From Borreliella chilensis (lineage in GTDB: Bacteria; Spirochaetota; Spirochaetia; Borreliales; Borreliaceae), in contig CP009910.1 in assembly GCA_000808095.1 (NCBI GenBank), forward strand, positions 806,001 through 870,000: a stretch of DNA of 64,000 nucleotides, given 5' to 3'. The translations under genes were made by a program, and so were the position numbers. The notes under the pieces are model-generated. The model did not search any database. It was not told the origin of the DNA and was given only the letters and a program-made list of their open reading frames with translations. This document shows positions 1 to 8,577 of this stretch, one piece after another. Each line of letters begins with the position of its first letter. Position 1 is the stretch's first letter.

Positions 1-726
1 AAATTGTCTTCTTAAATAGTTATCTTCTCTTAGGTTATTTAAGTTTTTTCCTGATTGATGGATGAGGTAAATTCCAAAGTCCTTTTTAATATTAAATGCA
101 AGGCTGTTTAAAGCATTAGCGCCAAGAGATCCTCCGAGTATACTAACGATTGGTTTATTTGTATTTTGAGTTAATTGCTTGATAATTTTAGGATTTGGAG
201 TTAGAAATTCTTTTCTTATTGGAGATCCTGTAAAAACGATGTTTTTGTTTTTTTTAAAGTATTTTTTACTCTCTTTAAAGCTTATGTGTATTTTGTTTGC
301 GAACTTAGAGTTAATTTTTGTTGCAAGTCCAGGATCCAGGTCCATTTCATGGGTTATTCTTTTGATTTTTAGCAAACTAGATGCAATAATTGTGGGGGTT
401 GAGACAAATCCTCCAGTTGCATAGATGATCTTGGGTTTATATTTTTTTAAAATGTAAAAGCTTTTTATTATTCCAAGGATTACTTTGAAAAAGTCAGTGA
501 AGTTTTGAAAAGAAAAATAGCGTCTAAGTTTTCCACATGGAACCGGAATAAATTTAATGTGATGTTGTTCTTTTATTAATTTTTCTTCTATAGAGTTTTT
601 TTTGCCTATCCAAAAAAATTCAATTTCATTGTCGAATTCTTTTAATTTTTGTATTATGGATATTCCTGGAAATATATGACCCCCAGTTCCCCCTCCTGTA
701 AAAAATATTATTTTTTTATTTGACAT
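1..726 (-). CDS. murG: MurG, lipid II synthesis glycosyltransferase (5' part only; gene runs off the left edge)
   Basis: Transfers GlcNAc from UDP-GlcNAc to lipid I at the inner face of the cytoplasmic membrane, making lipid II. The 242 codons present start at ATG 726 with MSNKKIIFF followed by the glycine-rich loop [12 protein letters not shown] that marks the N-terminal domain of MurG. Further on come [13 protein letters not shown] and the GGSLGA-type loop near residue 208 that begins the UDP-GlcNAc-binding domain. The C-terminal third lies outside the window. It is the last gene here of the minus-strand run from rpoS, 162 bp after pdxK. I saw nothing convincing in that gap. The family assignment is firm. 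Confidence 0.96.
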   Translation of the reverse strand, partial: MSNKKIIFFTGGGTGGHIFPGISIIQKLKEFDNEIEFFWIGKKNSIEEKLIKEQHHIKFIPVPCGKLRRYFSFQNFTDFFKVILGIIKSFYILKKYKPKIIYATGGFVSTPTIIASSLLKIKRITHEMDLDPGLATKINSKFANKIHISFKESKKYFKKNKNIVFTGSPIRKEFLTPNPKIIKQLTQNTNKPIVSILGGSLGANALNSLAFNIKKDFGIYLIHQSGKNLNNLREDNYLRRQF

Positions 727-888
727 ATGTTTTTTGCTCATAAAGACAATAAAAGTATTTGCTTTGTAATAGATTCTTTGTATATTTTAGTTTAATAATA
801 ATTGCAATGCAATCATTGCCCGGTTGTCTTTGTACTAAAGAAATAGATCAAACCCTTAAACTTAAACTAAATTTAATAAAATTGAAAT

Positions 889-1683
889 TTAAAATGTATT
901 TTTTAAGAAATTTTCAATTTGAACCCCTTCTTTTTTTAAAGCATTTTCTTTAATTGAATTTTGTATTATTAGGTGAATAGCTTTTGTTGTTTTTTCTAAA
1001 GCCTGTTCTATTTCAAATTTTTCTAAGTATCCTATGAGTAGGCTAGTAAATAGATCTCCTGTTCCACTGAAATCTTGTTCTAATTTTTCTAGAAAAAATT
1101 CTGAGTATTCGTTGTTATTAGGGTTGTAGCAAATGTTTCCCAAGAGATCTCCTTTTTTTATGCTTGTAACAACTACTAATCCTTTTGTATCAAGATTTGA
1201 TATTGCTTTTATGATTTCATCTTTGTTTTTAAGTTGTGAGCTTTTACTTAGCATTTCAAGTTCTGTAATATTGGGTGTTATTATTGTTGCGTATTTTATA
1301 ATTTTTCTAAACCCACTAATTATTTTATCATCAAACAAGGGATAAATTTTCCCATTGTCAGCAAATACAGGATCAATTACGATTTTTTCAAATTTTATTA
1401 ACTTAATTATTTTTTCTATTGTTATTTGTTGTGCTTCACTACCCAGAAATCCAGTGTAGAGTATATCAAAGTGTTCATCTTGCTCTTTCCATATCTTAAT
1501 AAATTTTTCTAAGTGATTAGTTAGATCTACTATTTCAAATTTTTTATAAGCTGTGGTTGCAGAAAGGACCGCTGTTACAAAAGGACACACTTGCATATTA
1601 AACGAAGATATTACTGGTATGCACATTGTAAGAGATGTTCTTCCCATGCTTGAAATGTCATGCATTGCTAAAACTCTTTTCAA
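889..1683 (-). CDS. pdxK: Pyridoxal/pyridoxine kinase (PfkB/ribokinase superfamily)
   Basis: Phosphorylates pyridoxal-type vitamers with ATP to give pyridoxal phosphate, which fits a salvage-only organism. The 264-residue protein has the PdxK/PdxY N-terminus ([12 protein letters not shown]), a TGFLGS segment near residue 77 and an IDPVFADNG segment near 103. The ribokinase-family anion-hole and catalytic motif GTGD is at residues 207-210. The ATG overlaps the 3' end of tsaD by 4 bp, so translational coupling is likely. Length and motifs are normal for the family. Exact vitamer preference cannot be read from the sequence. Confidence 0.93.
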   Translation of the reverse strand: MKRVLAMHDISSMGRTSLTMCIPVISSFNMQVCPFVTAVLSATTAYKKFEIVDLTNHLEKFIKIWKEQDEHFDILYTGFLGSEAQQITIEKIIKLIKFEKIVIDPVFADNGKIYPLFDDKIISGFRKIIKYATIITPNITELEMLSKSSQLKNKDEIIKAISNLDTKGLVVVTSIKKGDLLGNICYNPNNNEYSEFFLEKLEQDFSGTGDLFTSLLIGYLEKFEIEQALEKTTKAIHLIIQNSIKENALKKEGVQIENFLKNTF

Positions 1684-2699
1684 TATTTTTTCTCCTTATT
1701 GTGGTTTTTATAATTTTCTATTCTTGAATTTGCATCAATTTCAATTGGACTTTCTCCATATTTTAAATACATATTAAATCCAAGTCCCGCAATCATTGCC
1801 CCATTATCTGTGCAAAGGTCAATGGGAGGATAGTAAGTTTGTATTTTAAGCTTATCTATTTTTTCTCTTAAGTATAGATTGCTTGCAACCCCACCAGCTA
1901 TTACCAATTTGTTTATTTGAGTATCTTTTATTGCTCTTTTGATGGGGGTTATTAGATTTTCAAAGGCGGCTTTTTGGAAGCTTGCGGCTATGTTATTTTT
2001 TGTTGTTGGATTATTTTTGTTTTTAAATTTTTCAAGTTGGTGTATGCAGGCTGTTTTTAGCCCTGAATATGAAAAGTCATACCAATTTTCCTTTTTTCTA
2101 AAGGTGGTAACTGGAAATTTAAATGTGTTTTCGTCCCCATTTTTAGATATTTGTTCAATGTTTGGGCCCCCGGGGAATCCCATATTGTAATGTTTTGCCA
2201 CTTTATCAAAGGCTTCTCCACAAGAATCATCTAAAGTTCTTCCAAGTATTTCAACATCATCGAAATTTTTTTGTTTGGCAATCAATGTATGTCCACCGCT
2301 TAATAATAATGATATAAATGGATATTCTATTTTTGAGTGCATTAAAGGGGCGTAAAGATGGCCTAGAATGTGGTCAATGCAAATAATAGGTTTTTTTAAT
2401 GCAATTGCTAGACCTTTGGCAAAATTTAATCCAACTATTAAAGACCCAATAAGCCCAGGTTTAGATGTGACAGCTATTAAGTCAATTTCAGATATTTTAG
2501 TATTTGCTTTTTTGAGTGCATTTATACAGACATGCATAATAGATTCAGCATGAAGTCTTGATGCAATCTCGGGTACTATGCCGTAATATTTTTTGTGTTC
2601 TTTTTGGCTTAATTTTATATTGCTTAAAATACGAATGCCGTCTTCTACAACAGCTACGCAGCAGTCATCACAAGAGGTTTCTATTCCAAGCACTTTCAT
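1680..2699 (-). CDS. tsaD: TsaD, tRNA N6-threonylcarbamoyladenosine transferase (Kae1/Qri7 family)
   Basis: Transfers the threonylcarbamoyl group from TC-AMP to A37 of ANN-decoding tRNAs, with TsaB and TsaE as usual partners. The protein (339 aa) begins [12 protein letters not shown], the ASKHA phosphate-1 motif of the family. The metal-binding HxxxH is at H110 and H114 (DHILGH), followed by LLLSGGHT and a C-terminal CTDNGAMIA segment carrying the conserved Asp. It overlaps the upstream deacetylase-like gene by 4 bp and pdxK downstream by 4 bp, so the three form one translationally coupled unit. Older annotation as an O-sialoglycoprotein endopeptidase is superseded. Confidence 0.97.
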   Translation of the reverse strand: MKVLGIETSCDDCCVAVVEDGIRILSNIKLSQKEHKKYYGIVPEIASRLHAESIMHVCINALKKANTKISEIDLIAVTSKPGLIGSLIVGLNFAKGLAIALKKPIICIDHILGHLYAPLMHSKIEYPFISLLLSGGHTLIAKQKNFDDVEILGRTLDDSCGEAFDKVAKHYNMGFPGGPNIEQISKNGDENTFKFPVTTFRKKENWYDFSYSGLKTACIHQLEKFKNKNNPTTKNNIAASFQKAAFENLITPIKRAIKDTQINKLVIAGGVASNLYLREKIDKLKIQTYYPPIDLCTDNGAMIAGLGFNMYLKYGESPIEIDANSRIENYKNHNKEKKY

Positions 2700-3577
2700 T
2701 GAATTGTTTCCTCATAAAGATTTAATAAATTGTCAAATTCGAATTCTTGGTTCAAATTTGACGCTTCTTTTTTTAGGACTTTTAGTGTGTTTTTAGACCA
2801 AATATGTCCGATTACTTTTACTACTCCATGTGTTCTTGCAATATTTTTTGCTTTTTCAAGCTCCTTGATTACAGATTCTTCTGTGTCTTTGTTATCAAGA
2901 AACACATCTCTTTTTTCTACTTTAACTCCAATTTCTTTGCCTATTGTTTCGGGTATGTTCCCGGCAATAGTTACGCTGTCGAAAAAATATCTATTAATCT
3001 CTTTAAGCTTTATCAAAATAATTTTCATTAAATCTTTATTTGAAGTGATTAAACTACCCATGTGGTTATTCATTATTTTTGTATCAGGATAATTTTTAAA
3101 TGTTTTTTCTATTTTTTTGTGTATTTCTTCTTTGTTATCTTTTATGCTTATATGAAATTTTTCTATTGAATTTCTATGTTTTGATTGCATTGGGAAATGT
3201 ATTATTACTATTTTATGATGATCTTTTAGTGTTTTGTATAAGTTTGTTGATTTTGGTAAAAATGGAATAATAGCATAATTTATTTTAAGATTGATTTTTA
3301 TAAATTGTTCTAACATAAATTCATCATAACCAACGTCATCAATGATTAAATAAAATTTAGGTTTGATTTTGGCGGTTTTATTTTCTTTGTTATTTGTTCT
3401 TATTAAATTACTTTTTTGTATTTTTTGAAGCCCATCTTTAAGTGATGCATTTGCAACTTTTGAATTGTTTTTAAAATATAAAAAACTTGCGAATACTTGA
3501 GTTGTCGCAATAAGAATAGAAATTACAGTAAAAATCACAATAACAAGCTTGTTTTTTTTAACATAAAATATAAACAT
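2696..3577 (-). CDS. Divergent polysaccharide deacetylase family protein, membrane anchored
   Basis: Matches the YibQ-type divergent polysaccharide deacetylase family. The 293-residue protein has an uncleaved-looking N-terminal hydrophobic helix (residues 10-34), then a soluble domain with [29 protein letters not shown] and IIHFPMQS segments and NNHMGS further on, all typical of the family. The catalytic metal site of true NodB deacetylases is only partly preserved, so an enzymatic role in the periplasm is inference. It sits between rpoS and tsaD and overlaps tsaD by 4 bp. Corresponds by order to BB0770. A sigma-70-type promoter lies just upstream. Confidence 0.8.
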   Translation of the reverse strand: MFIFYVKKNKLVIVIFTVISILIATTQVFASFLYFKNNSKVANASLKDGLQKIQKSNLIRTNNKENKTAKIKPKFYLIIDDVGYDEFMLEQFIKINLKINYAIIPFLPKSTNLYKTLKDHHKIVIIHFPMQSKHRNSIEKFHISIKDNKEEIHKKIEKTFKNYPDTKIMNNHMGSLITSNKDLMKIILIKLKEINRYFFDSVTIAGNIPETIGKEIGVKVEKRDVFLDNKDTEESVIKELEKAKNIARTHGVVKVIGHIWSKNTLKVLKKEASNLNQEFEFDNLLNLYEETIQ

Positions 3578-3596
3578 TTATGACCACTGACTTACA

Positions 3597-3625
3597 AGTA
3601 GATCAGAACATGCCATGAATGTCAA
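3597..3625 (-). promoter_or_regulatory. Candidate sigma-70 promoter for the deacetylase-tsaD-pdxK-murG run
   Basis: Reading the minus strand, TTGACA (3625-3620) is followed by a 17-bp spacer and TCTACT (3602-3597). The -35 overlaps the rpoS stop codon. A start near 3590 gives a leader of about 13 nt before ATG 3577. This would let the downstream genes be expressed without rpoS. Seen by inspection only. Confidence 0.5.
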
Positions 3626-4428
3626 TGTTGATTTAGCTCTTCTTTTAGTTTTTTAAGCACCCTTTTTTCAATTTGTCTTACAGTTTCTGATGATATCCCA
3701 AGTTCTGTTGAAATATCTTTTAAGGTGCTTTTTTTGGGGTTATTGTCTAGGTTGTATCTTTTTTTGATTATATATCTTTCCTTTTCATTTAATTTTGTTT
3801 CAAGTATGTAATTTAAGTGTTTAAGAGTTGAGTCTTGCTCAAGGGTAATTTCAGGGTTGAAGGAATTATCCTCATATAGATTTAAGAGCGTTGAATTTTC
3901 AGCTCCTTCTATTTCTTTATCCAGAGAATATTCTTTTTCAAGATAAGGAATAATTTTTATATATTGTGCAGGAGATAGGTTGAATCTCTTCATTATTTCT
4001 TCTTTTTTTGGAGATTTTTCTTCTTCTGTTAAATATTTATTTATTTGTAGTATTAAATTTTCTTTTCTGTAAGGGACTTTTACCAACCTAGTTTTAGTAT
4101 TTAATGCTCTTTGTAGAGATTGTTTGATCCAGAATGAGGCATAAGTTGAAAATTTAGTATTTTTGTTAGGGTCATATTTTTCAGCAGCTCTTATTAATCC
4201 CAGGTTGCCTTCTTGGATTAAGTCTTCAATTTTTAGTCCCTTGCCAGCGTATCTTTTTATTATTTTTAAAACAAGTCGTAAATTTGCATTTATCATTTTG
4301 TTTTTTGCTTTTGCGCTGCCTCTTTGTATTTGTCCAGCAAGTTCAATCTCTTCTTCATGAGTAATTAGCTTGTGTTCTCTTACCGATTTTAAATATATGT
4401 TTAAATCCTCGTTACTAAATATATTCAT
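3622..4428 (-). CDS. rpoS: RpoS, alternative sigma factor (sigma-38 type)
   Basis: Directs RNA polymerase to stress and host-phase promoters; in Lyme spirochaetes it controls lipoproteins such as OspC under the Rrp2-RpoN-RpoS cascade (established knowledge). The 268-residue protein has region 1.2 to 2.1 (EEIELAGQIQRG), region 2.3-2.4 (LIQEGNLGLIRAAEKYDP, then FSTYASFWIKQSLQRA), region 3 and a region 4 helix-turn-helix (LKDISTELGISSETVRQIEKR). There is no long region 1.1, as expected for this short form. A purine-rich AGGGGAG lies about 13 nt before the ATG, a rather long spacing. A -24/-12 promoter lies upstream. Confidence 0.97.
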   Translation of the reverse strand: MNIFSNEDLNIYLKSVREHKLITHEEEIELAGQIQRGSAKAKNKMINANLRLVLKIIKRYAGKGLKIEDLIQEGNLGLIRAAEKYDPNKNTKFSTYASFWIKQSLQRALNTKTRLVKVPYRKENLILQINKYLTEEEKSPKKEEIMKRFNLSPAQYIKIIPYLEKEYSLDKEIEGAENSTLLNLYEDNSFNPEITLEQDSTLKHLNYILETKLNEKERYIIKKRYNLDNNPKKSTLKDISTELGISSETVRQIEKRVLKKLKEELNQH

Positions 4429-4480
4429 AATAGTATATTTTCTCCCCTTTCGTGAATATTGTGATTATTTTAGCTTCGCT

Positions 4481-4493
4481 ATTTAAATTTAAT
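4481..4493. promoter_or_regulatory. BosR-box-like inverted repeat upstream of rpoS
   Basis: The sequence ATTTAAATTTAAT matches the inverted repeat reported for the Fur-family regulator BosR (ATTTAANTTAAAT) at all but one position. It lies directly downstream of the -12 element, close to the presumed transcription start of rpoS. BosR is known to activate rpoS by binding AT-rich sites here. In so A+T-rich a genome a chance match is possible. Confidence 0.45.
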
Positions 4494-4509
4494 GCAAAAA
4501 TTGTGCCAA
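4493..4509 (-). promoter_or_regulatory. Sigma-54 (RpoN) -24/-12 promoter of rpoS
   Basis: On the minus strand TTGGCACAATTTTTGCA reads as a near-perfect -24/-12 element (TGGCAC-N5-TTGCA). It starts about 80 bp before the rpoS ATG and is the known target of RpoN with the enhancer-binding protein Rrp2. The GG and GC dinucleotides have the required spacing. Confidence 0.93.
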
Positions 4510-4572
4510 TTTAGTTTTAAACTATTTTTTTGATTAAAATGGATACAATTTAGGTTTTGTTTTTAGGATTAG

Positions 4573-4899
4573 TTATTTTTTTTGTAATTGGTTGTAAATT
4601 GAGTTAGCAATTCCAAAGCTTTGGGATTGTGCTATTTGTTTTGCTCTTTGTTCGTAAAGCATGTCTTCAAAAATTTCTTCTACTTGGCCTCCGTTTAGCA
4701 AATTTTGATCTTTGTTAAGGGTTTTTTTCATACTTTCAAGCATTTGCTTGATAAAGATGGCTTCAAACTCTAAAGAAGCTTTTCTAAGTTCGTAATTTTT
4801 TTGAGAAGACTTTTTTATTTCGGTAGGATTTTTGAAATTATTTACCTTATTTCTCTGATTTTTAAATTTTAGATTTTGCAAATTAATTTTAGCTTCCAT
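4573..4899 (-). CDS. Flagellar rod-binding protein, FlgJ N-terminal domain only
   Basis: A 108-residue protein whose second half (residues about 40-105) matches the rod-binding domain of FlgJ: LEFEAIFIKQMLESMKKTL, then EEIFEDMLYEQRAKQIAQS and GIANSIYNQL. There is no muramidase domain, so it is about one third of enterobacterial FlgJ. It overlaps the 3' end of flgI by 11 bp. ATG 4899 is chosen over TTG 4902 because GGAGG (4910-4906) is 6 nt from it. From memory, another Lyme spirochaete gene (BB0858) carries the FlgJ name, so I leave the symbol empty. Likely a rod cap or scaffold protein in the periplasm. Confidence 0.8.
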   Translation of the reverse strand: MEAKINLQNLKFKNQRNKVNNFKNPTEIKKSSQKNYELRKASLEFEAIFIKQMLESMKKTLNKDQNLLNGGQVEEIFEDMLYEQRAKQIAQSQSFGIANSIYNQLQKK

Positions 4900-5881
4900 C
4901 AACTTCCTCCAAGATAAGTTCCCCGTTTAATTTATTGATTTTTTGTGCAGCTTGAATTATTTTAATTAATTCTTTATGGCTAAGATTATTGGAATTTTTC
5001 AATATAAATTCGTTTAATTTCATTGAGTTTATTTGAATTGTTATTTTGTTATTACTATTTGTAATATCTTGATTGTCTTTTTCAATAGAGAATGTAAATG
5101 CTCCTATTTCTGCATTTTCACTTGCTAGGATAATGCTATTTTTTTTGTCTATTAATATCTTGGGAGTAGTTTCTACTTCAATATTCTCAATCTCTTCTAA
5201 TAAGTTTATATCTTTTGCTTCTATTTCTATTGTGTTATTTGATTTAATTGTGTTGTTGATTTTCCTAAAGGTCAACATTTTATTAATTTTATTTATTAAC
5301 GTATAATTTCCTTTTTTAAGAATTATATTATAATTGTAGTTGATATTTTGATTTTCATTTATTATTACACTATCTAGAATGTATCCAGATCCTTTTAATT
5401 TGTTATTGCCTTGTATAATTCCTGATGCAATTGCTATTATTTCTCCCTCTTTATTTTTAAGATTTGTATGTAAAAGCATTCCATTTGTTAAATCTTTAGA
5501 GTCTAATATTGAGGCAATGGAAGCTTTATGTTTTGAGCCTTTGACCGCATTACCTTTTACTTGAAGGCTGACATTTACCAGTGCAATGTTTTTACTTTCC
5601 ATTGTATTAAAGTGTGTTTCACCTATTATATTATTTTCTTCTAAAATTTTATTTATAAAGTCTTTTTGCTTTAGAGAGTCTCCTTTTCCAGCAAGACCTG
5701 CTACTATTCCAATGCCTGTTAAGGAGTTTGTGCTTGTGGGGCAAATATCTGCAATTTCTTTTAATTTTACGATTTCAGACAGTTTGTCGTTAAACAGTTG
5801 CTTTCTTTCTAAAATTGTTGAAGTTTGGTTTGTTTGGGCTAGTAGATTTATTGCAATTAACGTTAACATTAGTCTGTTCAT
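4889..5881 (-). CDS. flgI: FlgI, flagellar P-ring protein
   Basis: Forms the P ring around the rod at the peptidoglycan layer. The 330-residue precursor has a signal peptide (residues 1-15, ending near LLAQT). The hallmark FlgI segment follows: IADICPTSTNSLTGIGIVAGLAGKGDS, given here as the start of a longer match at residues 42-68. Later come ALVNVSLQVKGNAVKGS and the C-terminal LIKIIQAAQKINKLNGELI. It lies between the flgA-like gene (169 bp upstream) and the short FlgJ. Spirochaete flagella are periplasmic, so the ring cannot act as an outer-membrane bushing. Confidence 0.95.
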   Translation of the reverse strand: MNRLMLTLIAINLLAQTNQTSTILERKQLFNDKLSEIVKLKEIADICPTSTNSLTGIGIVAGLAGKGDSLKQKDFINKILEENNIIGETHFNTMESKNIALVNVSLQVKGNAVKGSKHKASIASILDSKDLTNGMLLHTNLKNKEGEIIAIASGIIQGNNKLKGSGYILDSVIINENQNINYNYNIILKKGNYTLINKINKMLTFRKINNTIKSNNTIEIEAKDINLLEEIENIEVETTPKILIDKKNSIILASENAEIGAFTFSIEKDNQDITNSNNKITIQINSMKLNEFILKNSNNLSHKELIKIIQAAQKINKLNGELILEEVDGS

Positions 5882-6050
5882 TCTTTTCCTATTTATTTTA
5901 TCCCTTAATATCTATTATTTTATATCAATTATTTTAATTAATGAAACTTTTTTGGCAAATTAGTAATTAATTCTTGATTTGTTGAATATTGTCTGTATTA
6001 AGGTTGATTAAAATTAATAATTTTCAGATTGAGAAAGCTAAAGTAAATTA

Positions 6051-6683
6051 TTATTCTTTTTGCACTTTATTTAGTCTTATCTCTTCATTTTTGATTGTGT
6101 TGCGTATAACTTTATATTTACTATTGTTTAATTCATTTAGACTTAGAACATCATTTATTCTATTTGTATTTACTTTGTATTTAAAGTAGATGTTGTATTC
6201 ATTAAGGATTTCGTTTTTTTTTAGATTTTCTTTTGCAAATACAATCGGTTCGATTATATCAATGTACATATTAATGTAATTATGTCTTTTGTAACTTTCA
6301 AAGGTTTTTGCATAATAAACCAAAGTTTTTTGAATTGGTATGTTTTTATATGATTTGCTGCTTTTTACTTTAAATTTTATTTTTTTAAAAAATTTATCTT
6401 CTATGTTTATTTCAGATTCATCAAAATTGAATTGAAGTATATAAATATTCTCATTTGATAAATTTTGTGTGATGTAATAAATCATTTCAAAAATTATTGA
6501 TTTTTTCTTTAAATGTGGAGGGATATATATTTTTGTTAAACTGTGATTGTTACATATCTTAGAATATCTTTTTGAAAAGAAATATGCTTTACTAGGTTTA
6601 ATATTAAAGCATAAATCATGCTCACCGCTTAAAATTGAGCTTGTTGTAAAAAATAAAATAAAAATAAATAATCTTTTTTTTAT
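6051..6683 (-). CDS. FlgA-like P-ring chaperone with SAF domain; start codon appears to be ATA
   Basis: The C-terminal half (from about residue 145, VFAKENLKKNEILNEYNIYF) resembles the SAF domain of FlgA, the periplasmic chaperone for P-ring assembly. This agrees with its place between flgG and flgI. The first ATG is at 6485, but the frame stays open for 66 more codons to ATA 6683. That extension reads I-KKRLFIFILFFTTSSILSG, a textbook signal peptide. AAAAGG, inside the last codons of flgG, lies 7 nt before the ATA. I therefore place the start there (210 aa). The protein stops early relative to FlgA, lacking the last strand region. Corresponds to BB0773 by order. Confidence 0.65.
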   Translation of the reverse strand: MKKRLFIFILFFTTSSILSGEHDLCFNIKPSKAYFFSKRYSKICNNHSLTKIYIPPHLKKKSIIFEMIYYITQNLSNENIYILQFNFDESEINIEDKFFKKIKFKVKSSKSYKNIPIQKTLVYYAKTFESYKRHNYINMYIDIIEPIVFAKENLKKNEILNEYNIYFKYKVNTNRINDVLSLNELNNSKYKVIRNTIKNEEIRLNKVQKE

Positions 6684-6684
6684 T

Positions 6685-7482
6685 TTATTGCCTTTTTAAA
6701 TTATTTGCGATTCCCAGCATATTGTCAGAAGTTTGAATAGCCTTTGAGTTTATCTCATAAGCTCTTTGAGCTACTATCATTGTTACCATTTCTTCAGCAA
6801 TAGATACGTTTGACATTTCAAGAATACCTTGTCGTAGTCTTCCCATACCTTTGCTTCCTGGTATTCCCACGATTTCTTCGCCTGATCCGGCTGTTTCTTT
6901 AAATAAATTGCTTCCAATAGCACTTAGTCCTGCAGGATTGACGAATCTTGATATTTCAATTTGTCCAAGCTCTATTGGTTCGTTGCTGCTATCAATTTTT
7001 ACAGACACTATTCCTTGTTCAGATATTGTAATTGAATTTTGTATATATTCTTCTGGGAAGAGTATATTGGGCAACAATTTGTAGCCTTGGCTTGTTACAA
7101 GCTCTTGGTTAGAATCGATTTTAAATGATCCGTCTCTAGTATATGCATAAGTACCATCAGGTAGAAGAATCTTATAAAATCCGTCTCCTTCAATAGCAAT
7201 ATCAGTGAGTAAATTGGTAGATTGCATTTTCCCTTGTTCAAATATTCTGTGAGTAGCGGCGATTTTTGTTCCATGACCGATTTGATTTCCAAGTGGCCTT
7301 AAAGTGTCTTCGGTTGCGGGAGTTCCTGCTCTATTTTGGGTTTGGTAAATCAAATCCTCAAATTCTGCTCGTATTTTTTTAAATCCTGTAGTATTTACAT
7401 TTGAAAGATTATTGGCAATTGTGTCTACATTGTATTGTTGTGCAGTCATTCCGCTTGCTGCTGTCCATAATGCTCTCATCAT
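6685..7482 (-). CDS. flgG: FlgG, flagellar distal rod protein
   Basis: Builds the distal rod of the flagellar basal body. The 265-residue sequence has the N-terminal MRALWTAASGMTAQQYNVDTIANNLSN motif (residues 2-28) and the C-terminal coiled-coil signature EMVTMIVAQRAYEINSKAIQ with NMLGIANNL. Both are diagnostic of rod and hook axial proteins, and 265 aa is the usual FlgG length. Two adjacent ATGs (7482, 7479) are possible; AAGGAG (7496-7491) is 8 nt from the first. That Shine-Dalgarno overlaps the flgF stop. Its own 3' end carries the Shine-Dalgarno of the flgA-like gene. Confidence 0.97.
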   Translation of the reverse strand: MMRALWTAASGMTAQQYNVDTIANNLSNVNTTGFKKIRAEFEDLIYQTQNRAGTPATEDTLRPLGNQIGHGTKIAATHRIFEQGKMQSTNLLTDIAIEGDGFYKILLPDGTYAYTRDGSFKIDSNQELVTSQGYKLLPNILFPEEYIQNSITISEQGIVSVKIDSSNEPIELGQIEISRFVNPAGLSAIGSNLFKETAGSGEEIVGIPGSKGMGRLRQGILEMSNVSIAEEMVTMIVAQRAYEINSKAIQTSDNMLGIANNLKRQ

Positions 7483-7494
7483 AAGATATGCTCC

Positions 7495-8343
7495 TTAATA
7501 TTTTCCAATTTCATTTATTAATTTTCCCAAGAGACTGTCTTCAGTTTGTATTGTTTTTTGATTAGCTTCGTAAGCTCTGTTTATTTCAATCATTAAAACC
7601 ATTTCTTTAATAGCATTGACATTCGAAGCCTCAAGCGTTTCTGTTTCTATTTTAGGCCTTAATGATAAATCAATTTCTTGTGCTTTTCCGGATGTTTTTG
7701 TATCAACCCATAAAGAATTTCCCTGTTTTTTAAGAAATCTGGGTTTTTCAAAATTTACAACTCTGATAGTATCAAGCAGTTCGTAGTTTTCCCAAGAATT
7801 TTCATACTCACTAACAAGTCTTTTTGGGTTTGATTCAAAGTTTGAATTGTGGAATATTTGTCCTTGGGATGTTATTTTAAAATTATTTTTTTTAAGATAT
7901 ATATATCCCTTTTCTCCAAGAACGGGGAATCCGCTTTTTGTAACAAGTATTCCCTCTTTTCCAATAGTAAAAGAGCCGTTTCTTGTATATCTTTCTCCAT
8001 CTGGAGTTTTTATTACAAAAAATCCTTGATCAGTGAGCGCTAAGTCTAATGGGTTGCCAGTAGTTTTTAATGGCCCTTGTTTAAATAGTGTATATATTTC
8101 ATTTTCCTCAACTCCTGTGCCTAGTTTGCCTACAATAGGAGCTGTTTCAAGATGGCCTTTAGGAAATTTATAAAGCCCATCATCATTTAGCCTTCTTATT
8201 AACATTTCTGGAAATGCTTTTTGAATAGATAAATCTTTTTTATATCCAACAAGATCTATGTTTGCCAAATTGTTCGACACTACGTCAAGCTTACGCCTTT
8301 CTGCCATCATTCCGCTGGCAGCTGTATAAATTCCTCTTACCAC
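7495..8343 (-). CDS. flgF: FlgF/FlhO-type flagellar proximal rod protein
   Basis: An axial rod protein located between the proximal rod and FlgG. The start is GTG 8343, giving MVRGIYTAASGMMAERRKLD, preceded by AAGGA at 8-nt spacing. A longer in-frame ATG upstream only adds 38 residues without family resemblance. The 282-residue protein ends with the conserved EMVLMIEINRAYEANQKTIQ and SLLGKLINEIG. A central FlgE/F/G segment (DLALTDQGFFVIKTPDG, YTRNGSFTI) is clear. It is the first gene of the flagellar run flgF-flgG-flgA-flgI-flgJ. In Borrelia this gene has been called flhO. Confidence 0.93.
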   Translation of the reverse strand: MVRGIYTAASGMMAERRKLDVVSNNLANIDLVGYKKDLSIQKAFPEMLIRRLNDDGLYKFPKGHLETAPIVGKLGTGVEENEIYTLFKQGPLKTTGNPLDLALTDQGFFVIKTPDGERYTRNGSFTIGKEGILVTKSGFPVLGEKGYIYLKKNNFKITSQGQIFHNSNFESNPKRLVSEYENSWENYELLDTIRVVNFEKPRFLKKQGNSLWVDTKTSGKAQEIDLSLRPKIETETLEASNVNAIKEMVLMIEINRAYEANQKTIQTEDSLLGKLINEIGKY

Positions 8344-8507
8344 GGTTAAATCCTTAAAGACAATTAACTCTATTAATATTAGCATTAATTGTCTTATATA
8401 ACAATTAATTGGTTTATTGTTTTCATTTATTTTTATGTTTTTTGTCCGGTCTTTCATCTTAATAATTAAAATTATAAAATAAGTTGTATAATTGTATTTG
8501 TGTCTAT

Positions 8508-8544
8508 TTTTTAACTTGCTTTTTTTAAAAGAGTAAGTTAAAAA
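8508..8544. repeat. Inverted repeat in the flgF / DUF2147 divergent spacer
   Basis: TTTTTAACTT (8508-8517) is repeated inverted as AAGTTAAAAA (8535-8544), with an inner CTTTT/AAAAG pairing. Both flanking genes are transcribed away from it, so it is not a simple shared terminator. It ends 33 nt before ATG 8578 and could be an operator or a leader hairpin of that gene. Confidence 0.45.
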
Positions 8545-8577
8545 CCAATTAGAATTTATTAATTTTAAGGAGAATTG

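Noticed and set aside
8344..8457. 38-residue N-terminal extension of FlgF
   Set aside because: The axial-protein motif begins at GTG 8343, which has AAGGA at good spacing; the extension has no family resemblance.
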